From assembly GCA_013334225.1 (NCBI GenBank), contig JAAXXY010000009.1, forward strand, positions 1 through 64,000: a stretch of DNA of 64,000 bases, given 5' to 3'. Origin of the DNA: Chlorobiaceae bacterium. Its GTDB lineage: Bacteria > Bacteroidota > Chlorobiia > Chlorobiales > Chlorobiaceae. Both the position numbers and the translations under genes were made by a program. The notes under the pieces are model-generated. The model was given only the letters and a program-made list of their open reading frames with translations, searched no databases and was not told where the DNA came from. Positions 1 to 9,276 of the stretch are shown in pieces; the stretch's first letter is position 1; every line of letters starts with the position of its first letter.

Positions 1-174
1 ATGGATGTTGTATGGAGGCATATGAATCTGCATCTGGTAAGCTGGATGATGAGAAAATACAAACACTTACGGAAACACAAGACAAGAGCGGGCAGAATGC
101 TCTGGCTCATGGCCAAAGCAGATTCCTTCCTGTTTGTGCACTGGAAGGTTGGATATTTTCCAATGGCTGGATGA
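1..174 (+). CDS. ltrA: Group II intron reverse transcriptase/maturase, C-terminal fragment
   Basis: An open frame from the window edge to TGA at 172-174 gives 57 residues rich in Lys, Arg and Trp. The pattern MMRKYKHLRKHKTRAG followed by FLFVHWKVG matches the C-terminal end of group II intron maturases (typically RKYKRLRGRK...LFAHWRLG), the stretch involved in intron RNA and DNA binding. The start lies off-window; the apparent ATG at position 1 is only a coincidence of the cut. The frame stops five bases before domain V, the usual arrangement when the protein is encoded in domain IV. Family assignment is confident; whether the complete protein is functional cannot be seen. Confidence 0.85.
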   Translation: MDVVWRHMNLHLVSWMMRKYKHLRKHKTRAGRMLWLMAKADSFLFVHWKVGYFPMAG

Positions 175-178
175 TGGA

Positions 179-250
179 AGCTGAGTGAGCGGAGACGTTC
201 ACGCTCAGTTTTGCGAGGGGCTGGAGGTGGAAGTCCTCCGGTCTACTCAC
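179..250 (+). ncRNA. Group II intron domains V and VI
   Basis: Positions 179-212 fold as a 34-nt domain V: AGCTGA at 179 pairs with TCAGTT, a two-base GC bulge sits on the 3' side, and the upper helix GTGAGCG/CGTTCAC is closed by a GAGA (GNRA) tetraloop. The AGC catalytic triad is at the base. Positions 213-250 form domain VI, with GGAGG pairing CCTCC and a CTAC stretch near the end offering the branch-point adenosine. The pairing was worked out by hand. Confidence 0.82.
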
Positions 251-354
251 CTCTGTTCCGAAGCTCTATTGCAGCGTTGGGCAGTGCTCAAAATCTTCAT
301 GTATTACTTGTACACTCCGGTTTCTCCGCTCTGTACGTCTTGCACTCGTGCTTG
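251..354. other. 3' flank of the group II intron, no gene recognised
   Basis: This stretch follows the intron end. The plus-strand frame through it crosses the intron's domain V/VI and is therefore not credible as a gene. On the minus strand the frame is broken by stops. I see no recognisable product. Confidence 0.4.
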
Positions 355-519
355 TCACGACAATAAATAGAGGTGCCCTGATGAAAGTTCAAGTGTTCTG
401 AAAATTGAACAGATAAAAAAATTGCGGATTCGGGATTGGGCCTGTATACATTCGTGGTCAAGTTCACTACGTGTTATGCTTCGCAAGCGTGATATTATTT
501 CACGTAACAGCTCTTTCAT
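355..519 (-). pseudogene. Possible 5' fragment of a 5-formyltetrahydrofolate cyclo-ligase gene
   Basis: A 54-codon minus-strand frame starts at 519 and ends in TGA at 355-357. Its N-terminus (MKELLREIISRLRSIT...) has the basic, helical opening seen in 5-formyltetrahydrofolate cyclo-ligases, where a Lys/Arg-Leu-Arg start is followed by SxxExD/E and an FR...LYL stretch about 40 residues in. The family is about 180-200 residues long, so this would be only the first quarter. The frame ends about 100 bases from the intron 3' end. Its ATG overlaps the TGA of the frame upstream (ATGA at 516-519), the usual sign of translational coupling. The family call is an inference from a short stretch and could be wrong; it could instead be a small unrelated protein. 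Confidence 0.35.
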
Positions 520-779
520 TCAATCCTTTCGCTTCCGCAAAACTGCTGCCGTTTTTTTACAGCTTGCATACTGGCCTTTCCGGTTACTTCAATACCGGTC
601 AGGATGATCGACTGCTGTTCGATATACCCGAACGACGTAATTATCTCTGATATTCCGGAAGGTGATGCCTTAAAACGATGTGATTTCAACTGAACAATTT
701 CTTGCAACAGGTTAGATCCGTTAAGTTCCGGATCAGGCAATGATAATGGACATGCCGTTCTTTCAGAGAGATTATGCAT
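516..779 (-). CDS. Hypothetical small protein, 87 aa
   Basis: A minus-strand frame of 87 codons. I do not recognise a family. The protein is mixed polar and hydrophobic, with one Cys at residue 13 (counting from the first methionine) and another near the C-terminus, and no signal peptide or membrane segment. Its stop overlaps the start of the next minus-strand frame (355-519), which supports real two-gene organisation. No clear Shine-Dalgarno sequence is visible upstream of 779. It may itself be a remnant, given the neighbouring intron and truncated frame. Confidence 0.3.
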   Translation of the reverse strand: MHNLSERTACPLSLPDPELNGSNLLQEIVQLKSHRFKASPSGISEIITSFGYIEQQSIILTGIEVTGKASMQAVKKRQQFCGSERIE

Positions 780-885
780 ACCGGTAAGAAAAGAGCTGTA
801 GTATCAGTCTGTTTCATATTATTTTCTGGACTGATAAATTACACGCCTTATACAATCGCTTCTAAAGCGAAAGATACGGAACAGT

Positions 886-3800
886 ATGTTTGATAAAGAT
901 TTACAGGATATCGAACAGAGATGTCGCGCTCTGGAGGTTTTGCTTCAGGAAAAAGAAGCGAAACTGGCTGAATGTAAAAGACAGGTTGAAACCCTTGGTC
1001 TGGTGATTGCAGGTACAAAGGCTGGTTCATGGGACTGGGATGTCGTTTCCGGGACGGTTGCCGTCAACGATCGATGGGCGGAAATCGTGGGTTACATTAA
1101 AGAGGAGCTTGAACCGGTTACCATCGAAACCTGGACGAGGTTATGCCATCCCGATGATCTGAACCACTCCGGAGCGCTTCTCGAAAGGCATTTCGAGGGG
1201 GAGTCCGATTTCTATGAAATCGAGCTCAGGATGCGGCACAAGAACGGTGATTGGGTATGGGTGCTCGACCGGGGTATGGTTTTCGAGCGTGACCAGGATG
1301 GAAAGCCTGTTCGTATGGTTGGCACTCATCAGGATATTACGAAGAGGAAGCATACCGAGGAAAGGCTTCGCAAGGAAAGAAACATGTTCATGGGCGGACC
1401 GGTCTCGGTTTTCCGCCTGAAAAACAGTCCCGGCTGGCCTGTGCTCGATGTAACGAAGAATTTCGGGACACTGCTTGGCTATCTGCCATCCGAGCTGACC
1501 GGCAATTCCTCCAGCTATATCGGTCTTATCCATCCTCTTGACAGGGCTCGGGTCATCGGCGAAGCTTCAGCGTTCGCTGCTGACAAACGCCGAGAATCGT
1601 TCGAACTGGAGTACCGGCTGAAGGGGAAAGACGGCACCGATATCCATGTTTATGATTTCAGGTTCATACATCGTGATGAAAACGGCGCTGTCACCCACTA
1701 CGACTCATTTGTTCTCGACGCGGCTTCCCACAACGGCAATGAGCCATCCCTGTCATACAGCCGGAGGTTCGAACGCCTTGTCACAACGCTGGCCAACCAG
1801 TTCATCAACGTTCCTGTCAGCAGGATCGACGATATGGTCAATGTTGCCCTTGAAACCATAGGAAAGTTCGTAAAGGCGGACAGGAGCTATATCTTCCAGT
1901 TCTACGACAACCAGCGGCTGATGGACAACACTCACGAGTGGTGTGCCGAAGGTATCGAACCGCAGATTCATATCCTGCAGCACCTTCCGACAGATATATT
2001 TTCATGGCTCACCGACAAGATCAGCAAGAATGAAGCGATCATCGTGCCGAGGGTATCTGATCTGCCGGATGAAGCCACTGCAGAACGGGAGATCCTCGAG
2101 CAGCAGGATATCCGGTCGCTTATCATCATTCCTCTCGTTTCGGGCAATGTACCTTTCGGATATATCGGGTTCGATGCGGTGACCAATGAGCGGCAGTGGC
2201 CACTGGAAACGGTTTCGGTATTGAAGCTCGCCGGAGGGATCATCGCCAACGCTCTGCAGCGCAAGCACGTCGAGCGGCTGATCCAGTGTGAGCTCGATCT
2301 GGCACTGAAACTCAGCGTCTCCAAGTCTTTCAAAGAGACGCTGAAGATATGCCTGCAGAGCGCGCTTGAAATTTCAGGTATGGATTGCGGTGGCATCTAT
2401 CTCGTTAATGAAGCTGACGACAGTCTCTCGCTTGCTCACACTGAAGGTCTCACAGAATCATTTGTCAGCAGGACAAATCATTACAGCGGAGACAGCATTC
2501 AGAAAAACATCGTATCCAGAGGCGAAGCTGTCTACAGCCGTTATAGCGAGATCGATATCGTTACCGGCAAGCCGGGCCTGGAAGAGGGCCTGAAAGCAAT
2601 CGCCGTCGTACCTGTAACGAACAAGAAAGTTGTTGTGGCTTGCCTCAATGTAGCTTCCCATTCGATTGAACAGGTTCCGGAATTTTCACGCAAGGCTCTC
2701 GAGACCGTGGCATCGCAGATCGGCGCAGCTATTGTCCAGGCAAAACACGAGGAAGAGATAAACACGGCAAACAGGAATCTGGATACCCTTTTCAATACCA
2801 TCGACGACATGATGTTCATCGTCGGTACCGACGAGATGATCAAACACACGAACTCTTCAGTTTTGTCGCGTCTCGGTTATTCGGAAGATGAGGTCCTCCG
2901 GATGCATGTGCTCGATTTTCATCCTCCGGCCCAGCGGCAGGAAGCTCGTTGCAATATCGAAGGAATGCTCAAGGGTACGCAAAACGTCTGCCTCGTTCCC
3001 CTGATGACGAAAAAAGGAGACCTGATTCCGGTGGAAACGATCGTTACCCATGGAACCTGGGACGGCCACCCGGTGATTTTCGGTATTTCCCGCGATATCA
3101 CCGAGCGGATCAAACACGAGTTGGCCATCAAGGAAAGTGAAAGAAGGTTTCGGGATCTTACGGAATTCCTTCCTCTTCCGGTCGTTGAAACAGACAGTAA
3201 TGGCGTTATCACCTATTGCAACAGGCAGAGCATGGCATTTTTCGGCTATAACACCTATGAAATGCTTGGCCGTCCTATATACAGGTTTGTTATCCCGAGT
3301 GACATGCCCCATCTTGAGAGCACTTTACAAGCCGTATTCGGAGGAAAACGGGAAAGCACAGAAATGACAGGGTTGAGGAAGGACGGCAGCGAGTTTCAGG
3401 GCATGCTTTATGCCGCACCTGTCGTTGAAGACGGAAAAGTGACGGCAGGGCGTGGTGTCGTGGTCGATCTGACGGAAATGAAGAAAGCCGAGGCATCGCT
3501 CGCAGCGTTTACCCTGCAGTCGAGGCTCCGGGAAGAGCTGCGCTCGATTATAGAAAATATTCCGGGCGCGGTCTACAGGTTTACCGCCGACGGGGCCATA
3601 AAGTTTTTCAGCAGTGTTCTCCAGCCTGACTCAGGCATTCTTTTACCTGATATGAACGGTACCCTTGACGAAGCCATGGCCGTCATACATCCCGATGACC
3701 GGGAGATGGTCGTAAGGACGATCAGGGAGCTGATGCATGAAAGAGGTTCCCGGGTTATCACCTACAGGCTCCAGAACGGCCATGATTCAGTAAGGTGGAT

Positions 3801-5064
3801 CGAAGACCGCAAGACATCGGCCTTTTCGGAAGACGGAGAATTTTCCTTTATTGACGGCATTCTTTTCGATATAACGGAAAGGGTCAATACACTCAACAGC
3901 CAGAAAGAACTTGAAAGCCACCTTCGCAAGACACAGCGTCTTGAAACTATCGGCACTCTTGCCGGGGGTATTGCTCACGATTTCAACAATATCCTTACCC
4001 CGATCATGGGGTATGCCGAAATGGGTTTACTTATGCTTTCACCTGAAGACCCGATGTATGAATATTTTTCAGAAATCGTCAATGCGGCAGAACGGTCACA
4101 GAACCTCGTTTCACAGATTCTCACATTCAGCAGGGCCGAGGAAAACACTCCTTCCGTCGTTTCCGTCCAGTCGATCCTGAAGGAAGCCCTGAAACTCCTT
4201 CGTCCGTCCATTCCGGCAACGATCGGTATCAAACAGCATATTCAAGATGATTGCCGGAATGTACTGGCTGATCCGTCAAAGATACATCAGGTTGTCGTCA
4301 ACCTTTGTACCAACGCATTCCATGCCATGGAGGAAAAAGGGGGGGAACTGGGAATCGAACTGAATGAGATTGTTCCTGTAGAATCGGTACTGAAAGAGCT
4401 GACCGCGAACGAAACCGGATGTTTTGTAAAACTGACTGTTTCCGATACGGGTTGCGGCATGGATGACGCGACTATTGAACGTATTTTCGAGCCGTTTTTC
4501 ACAACGAAGCCGGTCAACAAGGGGACAGGTCTCGGCCTTTCTGTAGTGCACGGCATTATCAAGAGTTGCGGAGGTGGAATAACTGTCGAAAGCCGACCGG
4601 GGAAGGGGAGTTCATTCAGCGTTTTTCTTCCTGTTATCGAGGAACAGCAGAATAAGGGTGCATATGATGAAAAGCCCTTCCATGGCAGTTGCAGGTTGCT
4701 TATCATTGACGATGAGACAACGACCCTGAAAATGATGTCGGCCATGCTTACAAAACTCGGTTTCAGTGTAAAGGTTTTCAATTCTTCGCGTCAGGCCGTG
4801 GAAATTTTTCGCCATGATCCAGCAGCGTTCGATCTGGTTATCACCGATCTTACCATGCCGGAGCTGAACGGTATCGAGCTTGCATCGGCCATTCATGAGA
4901 TCCGGGGGGATTTACCGGTTATTCTCATGACCGGTTACGGCAAAGAGATTGATAACAGTAATTCACTATGCCGCTACGGCATCAGCAGACTGCTCAGGAA
5001 ACCGGTAAAGCTTGCACAGCTGACATCGGCTATAAATGATGTCATTTCAGCTAATTACTTTTAA
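886..5064 (+). CDS. Hybrid sensor histidine kinase, multi-PAS/GAF with C-terminal receiver
   Basis: A 1392-residue sensory kinase without obvious membrane segments, so probably cytoplasmic. Order from the sequence: an N-terminal coiled coil (about 1-40), two PAS domains (about 40-155 and 165-285), two GAF domains (about 305-450 and 475-625), three more PAS domains (about 640-755, 770-885, 895-1010), a HisKA domain with the phospho-accepting His near 1031 in GGIAHDFNN, an ATPase domain with DTGCGM and GTGLGLSVVHG, and a receiver with Asp near 1321 (VITDLTMPELNG) and the Lys in LRKPV. The HDFNN H-box is the form common in PAS-rich hybrid kinases. A stand-alone receiver follows 11 bases later, probably in the same transcript, and may be a partner in a phosphorelay. 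The ligands sensed by the PAS and GAF domains cannot be read from sequence. Confidence 0.93.
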   Translation: MFDKDLQDIEQRCRALEVLLQEKEAKLAECKRQVETLGLVIAGTKAGSWDWDVVSGTVAVNDRWAEIVGYIKEELEPVTIETWTRLCHPDDLNHSGALLERHFEGESDFYEIELRMRHKNGDWVWVLDRGMVFERDQDGKPVRMVGTHQDITKRKHTEERLRKERNMFMGGPVSVFRLKNSPGWPVLDVTKNFGTLLGYLPSELTGNSSSYIGLIHPLDRARVIGEASAFAADKRRESFELEYRLKGKDGTDIHVYDFRFIHRDENGAVTHYDSFVLDAASHNGNEPSLSYSRRFERLVTTLANQFINVPVSRIDDMVNVALETIGKFVKADRSYIFQFYDNQRLMDNTHEWCAEGIEPQIHILQHLPTDIFSWLTDKISKNEAIIVPRVSDLPDEATAEREILEQQDIRSLIIIPLVSGNVPFGYIGFDAVTNERQWPLETVSVLKLAGGIIANALQRKHVERLIQCELDLALKLSVSKSFKETLKICLQSALEISGMDCGGIYLVNEADDSLSLAHTEGLTESFVSRTNHYSGDSIQKNIVSRGEAVYSRYSEIDIVTGKPGLEEGLKAIAVVPVTNKKVVVACLNVASHSIEQVPEFSRKALETVASQIGAAIVQAKHEEEINTANRNLDTLFNTIDDMMFIVGTDEMIKHTNSSVLSRLGYSEDEVLRMHVLDFHPPAQRQEARCNIEGMLKGTQNVCLVPLMTKKGDLIPVETIVTHGTWDGHPVIFGISRDITERIKHELAIKESERRFRDLTEFLPLPVVETDSNGVITYCNRQSMAFFGYNTYEMLGRPIYRFVIPSDMPHLESTLQAVFGGKRESTEMTGLRKDGSEFQGMLYAAPVVEDGKVTAGRGVVVDLTEMKKAEASLAAFTLQSRLREELRSIIENIPGAVYRFTADGAIKFFSSVLQPDSGILLPDMNGTLDEAMAVIHPDDREMVVRTIRELMHERGSRVITYRLQNGHDSVRWIEDRKTSAFSEDGEFSFIDGILFDITERVNTLNSQKELESHLRKTQRLETIGTLAGGIAHDFNNILTPIMGYAEMGLLMLSPEDPMYEYFSEIVNAAERSQNLVSQILTFSRAEENTPSVVSVQSILKEALKLLRPSIPATIGIKQHIQDDCRNVLADPSKIHQVVVNLCTNAFHAMEEKGGELGIELNEIVPVESVLKELTANETGCFVKLTVSDTGCGMDDATIERIFEPFFTTKPVNKGTGLGLSVVHGIIKSCGGGITVESRPGKGSSFSVFLPVIEEQQNKGAYDEKPFHGSCRLLIIDDETTTLKMMSAMLTKLGFSVKVFNSSRQAVEIFRHDPAAFDLVITDLTMPELNGIELASAIHEIRGDLPVILMTGYGKEIDNSNSLCRYGISRLLRKPVKLAQLTSAINDVISANYF

Positions 5065-5075
5065 TCTGATATTTT

Positions 5076-5438
5076 ATGAAAATTCTTGTTATCGACGATG
5101 ACGCTGCAGTGAGAAAGTTCATAGGGATTACCCTGAAACAGGAGGGCCATGAGGTCCTGGAAGCTGAAAACGGCATTGAAGGCATGAAAAAACTGCAGGA
5201 GTCGAAAGATATCTCATTGATGATCACCGATATCATCATGCCCGAAAAAGAGGGTATCGAAACAATCATGGACGCGAAAAAGCTTGATCCGTCCCTTAAA
5301 ATACTTGCAATATCCGGAGGAGGCAAGGCCGGCCCGCAGAGCTACCTTGTCCTGGCGGATGCTTGCGGAGTCAATGCCACACTGGCTAAACCTTTCAGCG
5401 GGAAGGAACTTCTTCTCTGTATCGAACAGATCAGGTAA
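5076..5438 (+). CDS. Single-domain response regulator (receiver only)
   Basis: This 120-residue protein is one receiver domain with no output domain. Visible hallmarks are the acidic pair in VIDDD near residue 7, the phosphorylated Asp in LMITDIIMPEKEG near residue 52, the Ser of AISGGG and the conserved Lys in LAKPFSG. It starts 11 bases after the hybrid kinase, so the two are likely co-transcribed. CheY-like single-domain regulators act by protein contact or pass phosphate on; which applies here is unknown. Its last 8 bases overlap the 3' end of the convergent HTH-PAS gene, leaving no room for a terminator between them. Confidence 0.92.
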   Translation: MKILVIDDDAAVRKFIGITLKQEGHEVLEAENGIEGMKKLQESKDISLMITDIIMPEKEGIETIMDAKKLDPSLKILAISGGGKAGPQSYLVLADACGVNATLAKPFSGKELLLCIEQIR

Positions 5439-6132
5439 GTTTTTCGTTGTTATTCCGTCTCCGGCAGATAACCGCGAACTCTATCTTTTCCGACATCGGT
5501 ACCTCGCTTGCCAACAGGCTCCATTCGATCCTGGAATATCTGCCGTCGGCCTGGAGCATTCGAGACACAAAATTCAGGTTAACATCGGGTTGCCGGTTTC
5601 TCTTGATCTCTTTTTCAATCTTTTCTCTGTCAGCACTGTGAAGCAGATCGAGAAAATTCCGGTCAGCAAGCCTGTTTTCAGAATATCCCAATAATTTTTC
5701 AATCGAATGTCCGAACCTTTCGATTTTCAGTTCATGGTCGAGAATTGCGTACGCGTCTATATCGACCTGAACGCTTTCATTCAGAAGATCAGTTATGTTC
5801 CTGGCTTTTCTCAGGAGGTTTTCAAGTTCTGTGCGGTAATGGGATATCATGAGTTTACGCGCGAACTCGGAAGGGTTGTTACTTTTTTTCCCATGCAGTA
5901 TCCATTCTATATCTGCTCCGTCTTCTTCAAGTCTCTTCAGCATTTTCCTGCCCGGCAGACTGGTGCCGTTCAGATAAGGGGTCATTTGAGCGGGATATTT
6001 GATGCCGGAAGTTCTGCAGAAAGCGTTGACTGATCCGTGTTTTGAAATAATGTATTCTCTCAGTCGTAAATTCACGCCGGGGAACAGTACTGGATTTGTG
6101 GGAGCAGGTATTTTATTGGTTGCTGCTGTCAT
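5431..6132 (-). CDS. HTH (phage CI/XRE-like) regulator with C-terminal PAS domain
   Basis: A 233-residue protein with two parts. Residues about 18-82 look like the DNA-binding domain of phage CI-type repressors: REYIISKHGSVNAFCRTSGI, then MTPYLNGTSLPGRKMLKRL and a WILHGK ending typical of that group. Residues about 115-225 form a PAS domain (IDAYAILDHELKIERFG...LLGYSENRL...FLDLLHSADREKI). A PAS domain joined directly to a CI-like HTH suggests a one-component sensor and repressor. It converges on the receiver gene with an 8-base overlap, so expression of one could affect the other. The ligand and targets are unknown. Confidence 0.75.
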   Translation of the reverse strand: MTAATNKIPAPTNPVLFPGVNLRLREYIISKHGSVNAFCRTSGIKYPAQMTPYLNGTSLPGRKMLKRLEEDGADIEWILHGKKSNNPSEFARKLMISHYRTELENLLRKARNITDLLNESVQVDIDAYAILDHELKIERFGHSIEKLLGYSENRLADRNFLDLLHSADREKIEKEIKRNRQPDVNLNFVSRMLQADGRYSRIEWSLLASEVPMSEKIEFAVICRRRNNNEKLT

Positions 6133-6274
6133 GAGCGTAAATGCTGATTGATGATGTAAAAAAATCCGGCATATCAGCGAAATTTTAGTTTATAATTTTT
6201 CATTTTGCAAGTTACCGGATCAAAAGAGCTTATGTTTTCGAAGCATTATGGAAAACATTCCGGTTTTTTTGTAA

Positions 6275-7657
6275 TCAGAGCAGGATGCCGCCTAAAATCA
6301 TCGAGGCGACACTGAAGTAAATTACAATTCCCGTTACGTCAACAAGGGTGGCAACAAAAGGGGCGGATGAAACTGCCGGGTCGAGCCCCAGACGTTTCAG
6401 AAGAAGAGGCAGCATCGATCCGGACAAAGTGCCGAAAAGCACAATGCCGACAAGCGACAGGCCGATGGTCACGGCAATATAAGCCCATTGCAGGTTGAAA
6501 TGGCCGAATATCATCGCCCAGGCTACCACCCGGACCATGCCGATCAGTCCGAGAATGAATCCGAGGGCAAGTCCTGAAAGGATCTCGCGGCGCATGACGG
6601 CCCACCAGTCCATGACAGTTATTTCGCCGATGGAAAGCGACCGTATGATGAGCGATGCCGCCTGTGATCCCGAGTTTCCTCCGCTTGACATGATAAGCGG
6701 GATGAAGGTTGCAAGCACGATCGCTTTTGCAAGTTCATCCTGGAAAAAAGCCATAGCGGAAGCGGTGAGCATTTCTCCAAGGAAAAGAACGACCAGCCAG
6801 ACAGCACGTTTTTTGACAAGCTGATGTACCGGAAGGTCCATATAGGGTTCTTCGAGAGCTTCGATACCGCCGAATTTCTGGATGACTTCCGTCTCCTCCT
6901 CTTCAGCGACGTCGAGCATGTCGTCGATCGTCACGACACCGATCAGGTATCCGTTTGAATCCACGACGGGAAGCGCGACACTGTCATACCGTTTGAAAGC
7001 GTCTAGCGCATCCTGCTGGTCCTGGGAAGCGGTCAGGGTGATAATCTTTTCATCTGATGCGATCTCTTCCACTTTTTTGTCGGGCGAGGAAAGCAGCAGG
7101 TCCCTTGCTGACAACTCTCCGGTAAGCTTACCGGCGTCATCGACCACATAGATCACATTGAGCGTTTCACTCTCATGGCCATAGGTGCGGATATAATCGA
7201 GAACCCGGTTGAAATCCCAGTCTTTCTTGACGCTCAGAAAATCGGGAGACATGAGCCTTCCGACGCTCTCTTCAGGATAGGCAAGAAGGGTTTTGGCAAT
7301 TTTGAATTCCTTGAAAGACAGCAGCTTCAGAAGTTCCTGGGCAACCGGTCCGGGCAGTTCCTCGAGCAGCGCCGTCCGGTCGTCTGCAGACATGCTGTTG
7401 AGTATCTGGCTGACATGCTTCTTGGTGAGTGCTTTCAGCAGGTTCTGCTGGGAATCGAAATCAAGGTATTCAAAGGTCTCGGTCGCAAGGTCTTTCGGCT
7501 GCAACCTGAAAAGGATAGCCTGTTCGTCTTCCGGAAGGTCGGAGATGAGCTCCGCCAGATCTACCGGCAGCCAGTCCTGGAAAATCCGCTGCAATGCGCT
7601 GAAATTGCGCTTCTCGATCAGCTCCCTTATTTCCGGTAACAGCGACGTTCCGATCAT
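6275..7657 (-). CDS. mgtE: Magnesium transporter MgtE
   Basis: The 460 residues follow the MgtE plan: an N-terminal MgtE_N helical domain (about 10-135) with repeated acidic and Leu-rich helices, two CBS domains (about 145-265; [14 protein letters not shown] and [22 protein letters not shown]), a connecting helix, and a five-helix membrane domain from about 285. The pore motif is recognisable in [20 protein letters not shown]. MgtE is a homodimeric Mg2+ channel in the inner membrane, closed when Mg2+ fills sites between the cytosolic domains. Length is typical (about 450). It stands alone, and the upstream leader (about 100 bases) is too short for a typical M-box riboswitch. Confidence 0.95.
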   Translation of the reverse strand: MIGTSLLPEIRELIEKRNFSALQRIFQDWLPVDLAELISDLPEDEQAILFRLQPKDLATETFEYLDFDSQQNLLKALTKKHVSQILNSMSADDRTALLEELPGPVAQELLKLLSFKEFKIAKTLLAYPEESVGRLMSPDFLSVKKDWDFNRVLDYIRTYGHESETLNVIYVVDDAGKLTGELSARDLLLSSPDKKVEEIASDEKIITLTASQDQQDALDAFKRYDSVALPVVDSNGYLIGVVTIDDMLDVAEEEETEVIQKFGGIEALEEPYMDLPVHQLVKKRAVWLVVLFLGEMLTASAMAFFQDELAKAIVLATFIPLIMSSGGNSGSQAASLIIRSLSIGEITVMDWWAVMRREILSGLALGFILGLIGMVRVVAWAMIFGHFNLQWAYIAVTIGLSLVGIVLFGTLSGSMLPLLLKRLGLDPAVSSAPFVATLVDVTGIVIYFSVASMILGGILL

Positions 7658-7758
7658 GGCGGGAAACGGTTAGTGAATAGTAAACTTGACGACCAACTGG
7701 TGCAGACTAAAAAAGAATTTTTTTGAGACTTTCCAATGCCATATAAACATTTTATGAA

Positions 7759-8349
7759 TTATGCTGTCCGTGTTTTCGATACATGTGGATTTTCGATGAT
7801 GAATTTGCGCCAGGGAAGTTCACGGCTTTTCGAAATGCCTATTCTCCGGCTGGTACCGATAAGCTTTTCCGGGACAGGGGCTGCGTTTTCAAGAAAAAAC
7901 TCTTCACCGAAAAGGTTCATTCCGTTGCATGCGTTTTCTATGGCAAGTGCCCGTGTAAGTTTTCCGGGACCGCTCATCAGGCTGGTCAGCTTTTCCATTC
8001 CTCTCTGCTGCTTCATCACAGGTATACCTTCAACCGGTTCCATGGCACGGATCAATACGGCGCCTGCCGTGTTTTCAGGTTCACTGACTATGTTGAGCAT
8101 GTAATGGTTTCCATAGGTAAAGTACACATAGATTGTTCCGGGAAACTGGAACATCGCCTGGTTTCTCCTTGTCTTTCCTTTCCAGGCATGGCAAGCCTCG
8201 TCATTTTCGGCGAGATAGGCTTCAGTTTCGACAATTCTCCCTTTCAAAACGATATTTCCCGGCAGTATTCGTACGAAAATTTTCCCGAGAAGTTTTTCGG
8301 CAAGCACAAGTGTCGGTATTTCATAGAATTGCCTTGTGAGCCTTTCCAT
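7759..8349 (-). CDS. DNA-3-methyladenine glycosylase (AAG/MPG family)
   Basis: A 196-residue base-excision repair enzyme of the mammalian AAG type. It cuts the N-glycosidic bond of alkylated purines such as 3-methyladenine. Key features: [11 protein letters not shown] near the N-terminus, GRIVETEAY with the catalytic Glu, [18 protein letters not shown], the [20 protein letters not shown] core, AVLIRAMEP, and [12 protein letters not shown]. Length is normal (about 190-205). The gene is divergent from parA, with about 105 bases between the starts, so the two may share a control region. Confidence 0.95.
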   Translation of the reverse strand: MERLTRQFYEIPTLVLAEKLLGKIFVRILPGNIVLKGRIVETEAYLAENDEACHAWKGKTRRNQAMFQFPGTIYVYFTYGNHYMLNIVSEPENTAGAVLIRAMEPVEGIPVMKQQRGMEKLTSLMSGPGKLTRALAIENACNGMNLFGEEFFLENAAPVPEKLIGTSRRIGISKSRELPWRKFIIENPHVSKTRTA

Positions 8350-8375
8350 TGACTGCGATTAATATTTGGAAATAT

Positions 8376-8403
8376 TTGTAATAGTTTTCATATGTATTAT
8401 AAT
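8376..8403 (+). promoter_or_regulatory. Probable sigma-70-type promoter for parAB
   Basis: TTGTAA at 8376-8381 and a perfect TATAAT at 8398-8403 are separated by 16 bases, in an AT-rich stretch about 50 bases before the parA start at 8455. The spacing and hexamers fit a housekeeping promoter. Assignment is by inspection only. Confidence 0.5.
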
Positions 8404-8454
8404 GTAACAAGTCATGACGGAACTTCAACTCCTGTTAATTTCCCTGTTTAATAC

Positions 8455-9252
8455 ATGGGCAGAGTCATTGCGATTGCAAATCAGAAGGGGGGAGTCGGAA
8501 AGACGACCACTTCTGTGAATATAGCGGCCTCTATTGCTATTTCTGAGTTTAAAACATTGCTCATAGATATCGATCCCCAGGCTAACGCCACTTCCGGATT
8601 CGGTATCGAAACCGGTGACGAGATCGACAATACCTTCTATCAGGTCATGGTAAAAGGCGGAAACATAGAAGATGCCATAAAATCGACCAGCCTCGAATAT
8701 CTCGATGTTCTTCCCTCCAATGTGAATCTTGTCGGCATGGAGGTTGAACTGGTGAACATGCGGGAACGCGAGTACGTCATGCAGAAAGCGCTCAAGGATG
8801 TCAGGTCCCGTTATGAGTATATCATTATCGATTGTCCACCGTCGCTGGGACTGATCACGCTGAATTCGCTGACTGCCGCCGATTCCGTGCTGATTCCGGT
8901 CCAGGCTGAATATTATGCGCTCGAGGGACTGGGGAAATTGCTCAATACCATCAGTATAGTCAGGAAACATCTGAACCCTAAACTCGAGATAGAAGGGGTT
9001 CTCGTCACCATGTACGATGCAAGGCTCCGTCTTGCAACGCAGGTTGCCGAAGAAGTAAGGAAGTTTTTCAAGGACAAGGTCTACAGAACATATATTCGCA
9101 GAAATGTCCGGCTTTCCGAAGCTCCGAGCCACGGGAAACCTGCCCTGCTTTACGATGCGCAGAGCCTCGGTTCCAAGGACTATCTCGATCTTGCCCAGGA
9201 GATTTTCGAAAGGGACGGCAATATCAACAAATTTAAAGTACGTCAGCATTAA
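8455..9252 (+). CDS. parA: Chromosome partitioning ATPase ParA (Soj)
   Basis: 265 residues of a chromosomal ParA/Soj ATPase. It has the deviant Walker A motif [15 protein letters not shown] near residue 11, the Walker A' region [16 protein letters not shown] and a Walker B-like [18 protein letters not shown]. These proteins bind DNA non-specifically when ATP-bound and, with ParB, move and separate replication origins. The short N-terminus without an HTH is the chromosomal type rather than the plasmid P1 type. ParB follows, as is normal, and a probable promoter lies upstream. ParAB usually lie close to the replication origin, but no dnaA, dnaN or rRNA marker of oriC is visible here. Confidence 0.97.
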   Translation: MGRVIAIANQKGGVGKTTTSVNIAASIAISEFKTLLIDIDPQANATSGFGIETGDEIDNTFYQVMVKGGNIEDAIKSTSLEYLDVLPSNVNLVGMEVELVNMREREYVMQKALKDVRSRYEYIIIDCPPSLGLITLNSLTAADSVLIPVQAEYYALEGLGKLLNTISIVRKHLNPKLEIEGVLVTMYDARLRLATQVAEEVRKFFKDKVYRTYIRRNVRLSEAPSHGKPALLYDAQSLGSKDYLDLAQEIFERDGNINKFKVRQH

Positions 9253-9276
9253 CTGAATGGCAAGCTGGTGGGCGAT

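Larger units (their letters stand above)
1..250 (+). mobile_element. Group II intron, 3' end (left part outside window)
   Basis: This is the distal part of a bacterial group II intron entering from the left edge. It holds the last codons of the intron-encoded maturase followed, five bases later, by catalytic RNA domains V and VI. The 3' splice boundary is probably after position 250, where the sequence reads CTACTCAC, a typical group II ending in AC with a bulged A upstream. What is seen: the maturase C-terminus, a domain V fold with an AGC triad and GNRA loop, and a domain VI stem. The 5' end, boundary motif and most of the reverse transcriptase lie off-window, so intron class and activity cannot be judged. 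Confidence 0.85.

Noticed and set aside
185..370. Plus-strand frame of 61 codons at the left end
   Set aside because: It starts inside the intron's domain V and crosses the splice boundary, so it cannot be a normal gene.
8425..9249. Long minus-strand frame of 274 codons opposite parA
   Set aside because: It is the exact shadow of parA, which has all its motifs; the minus product matches no family.
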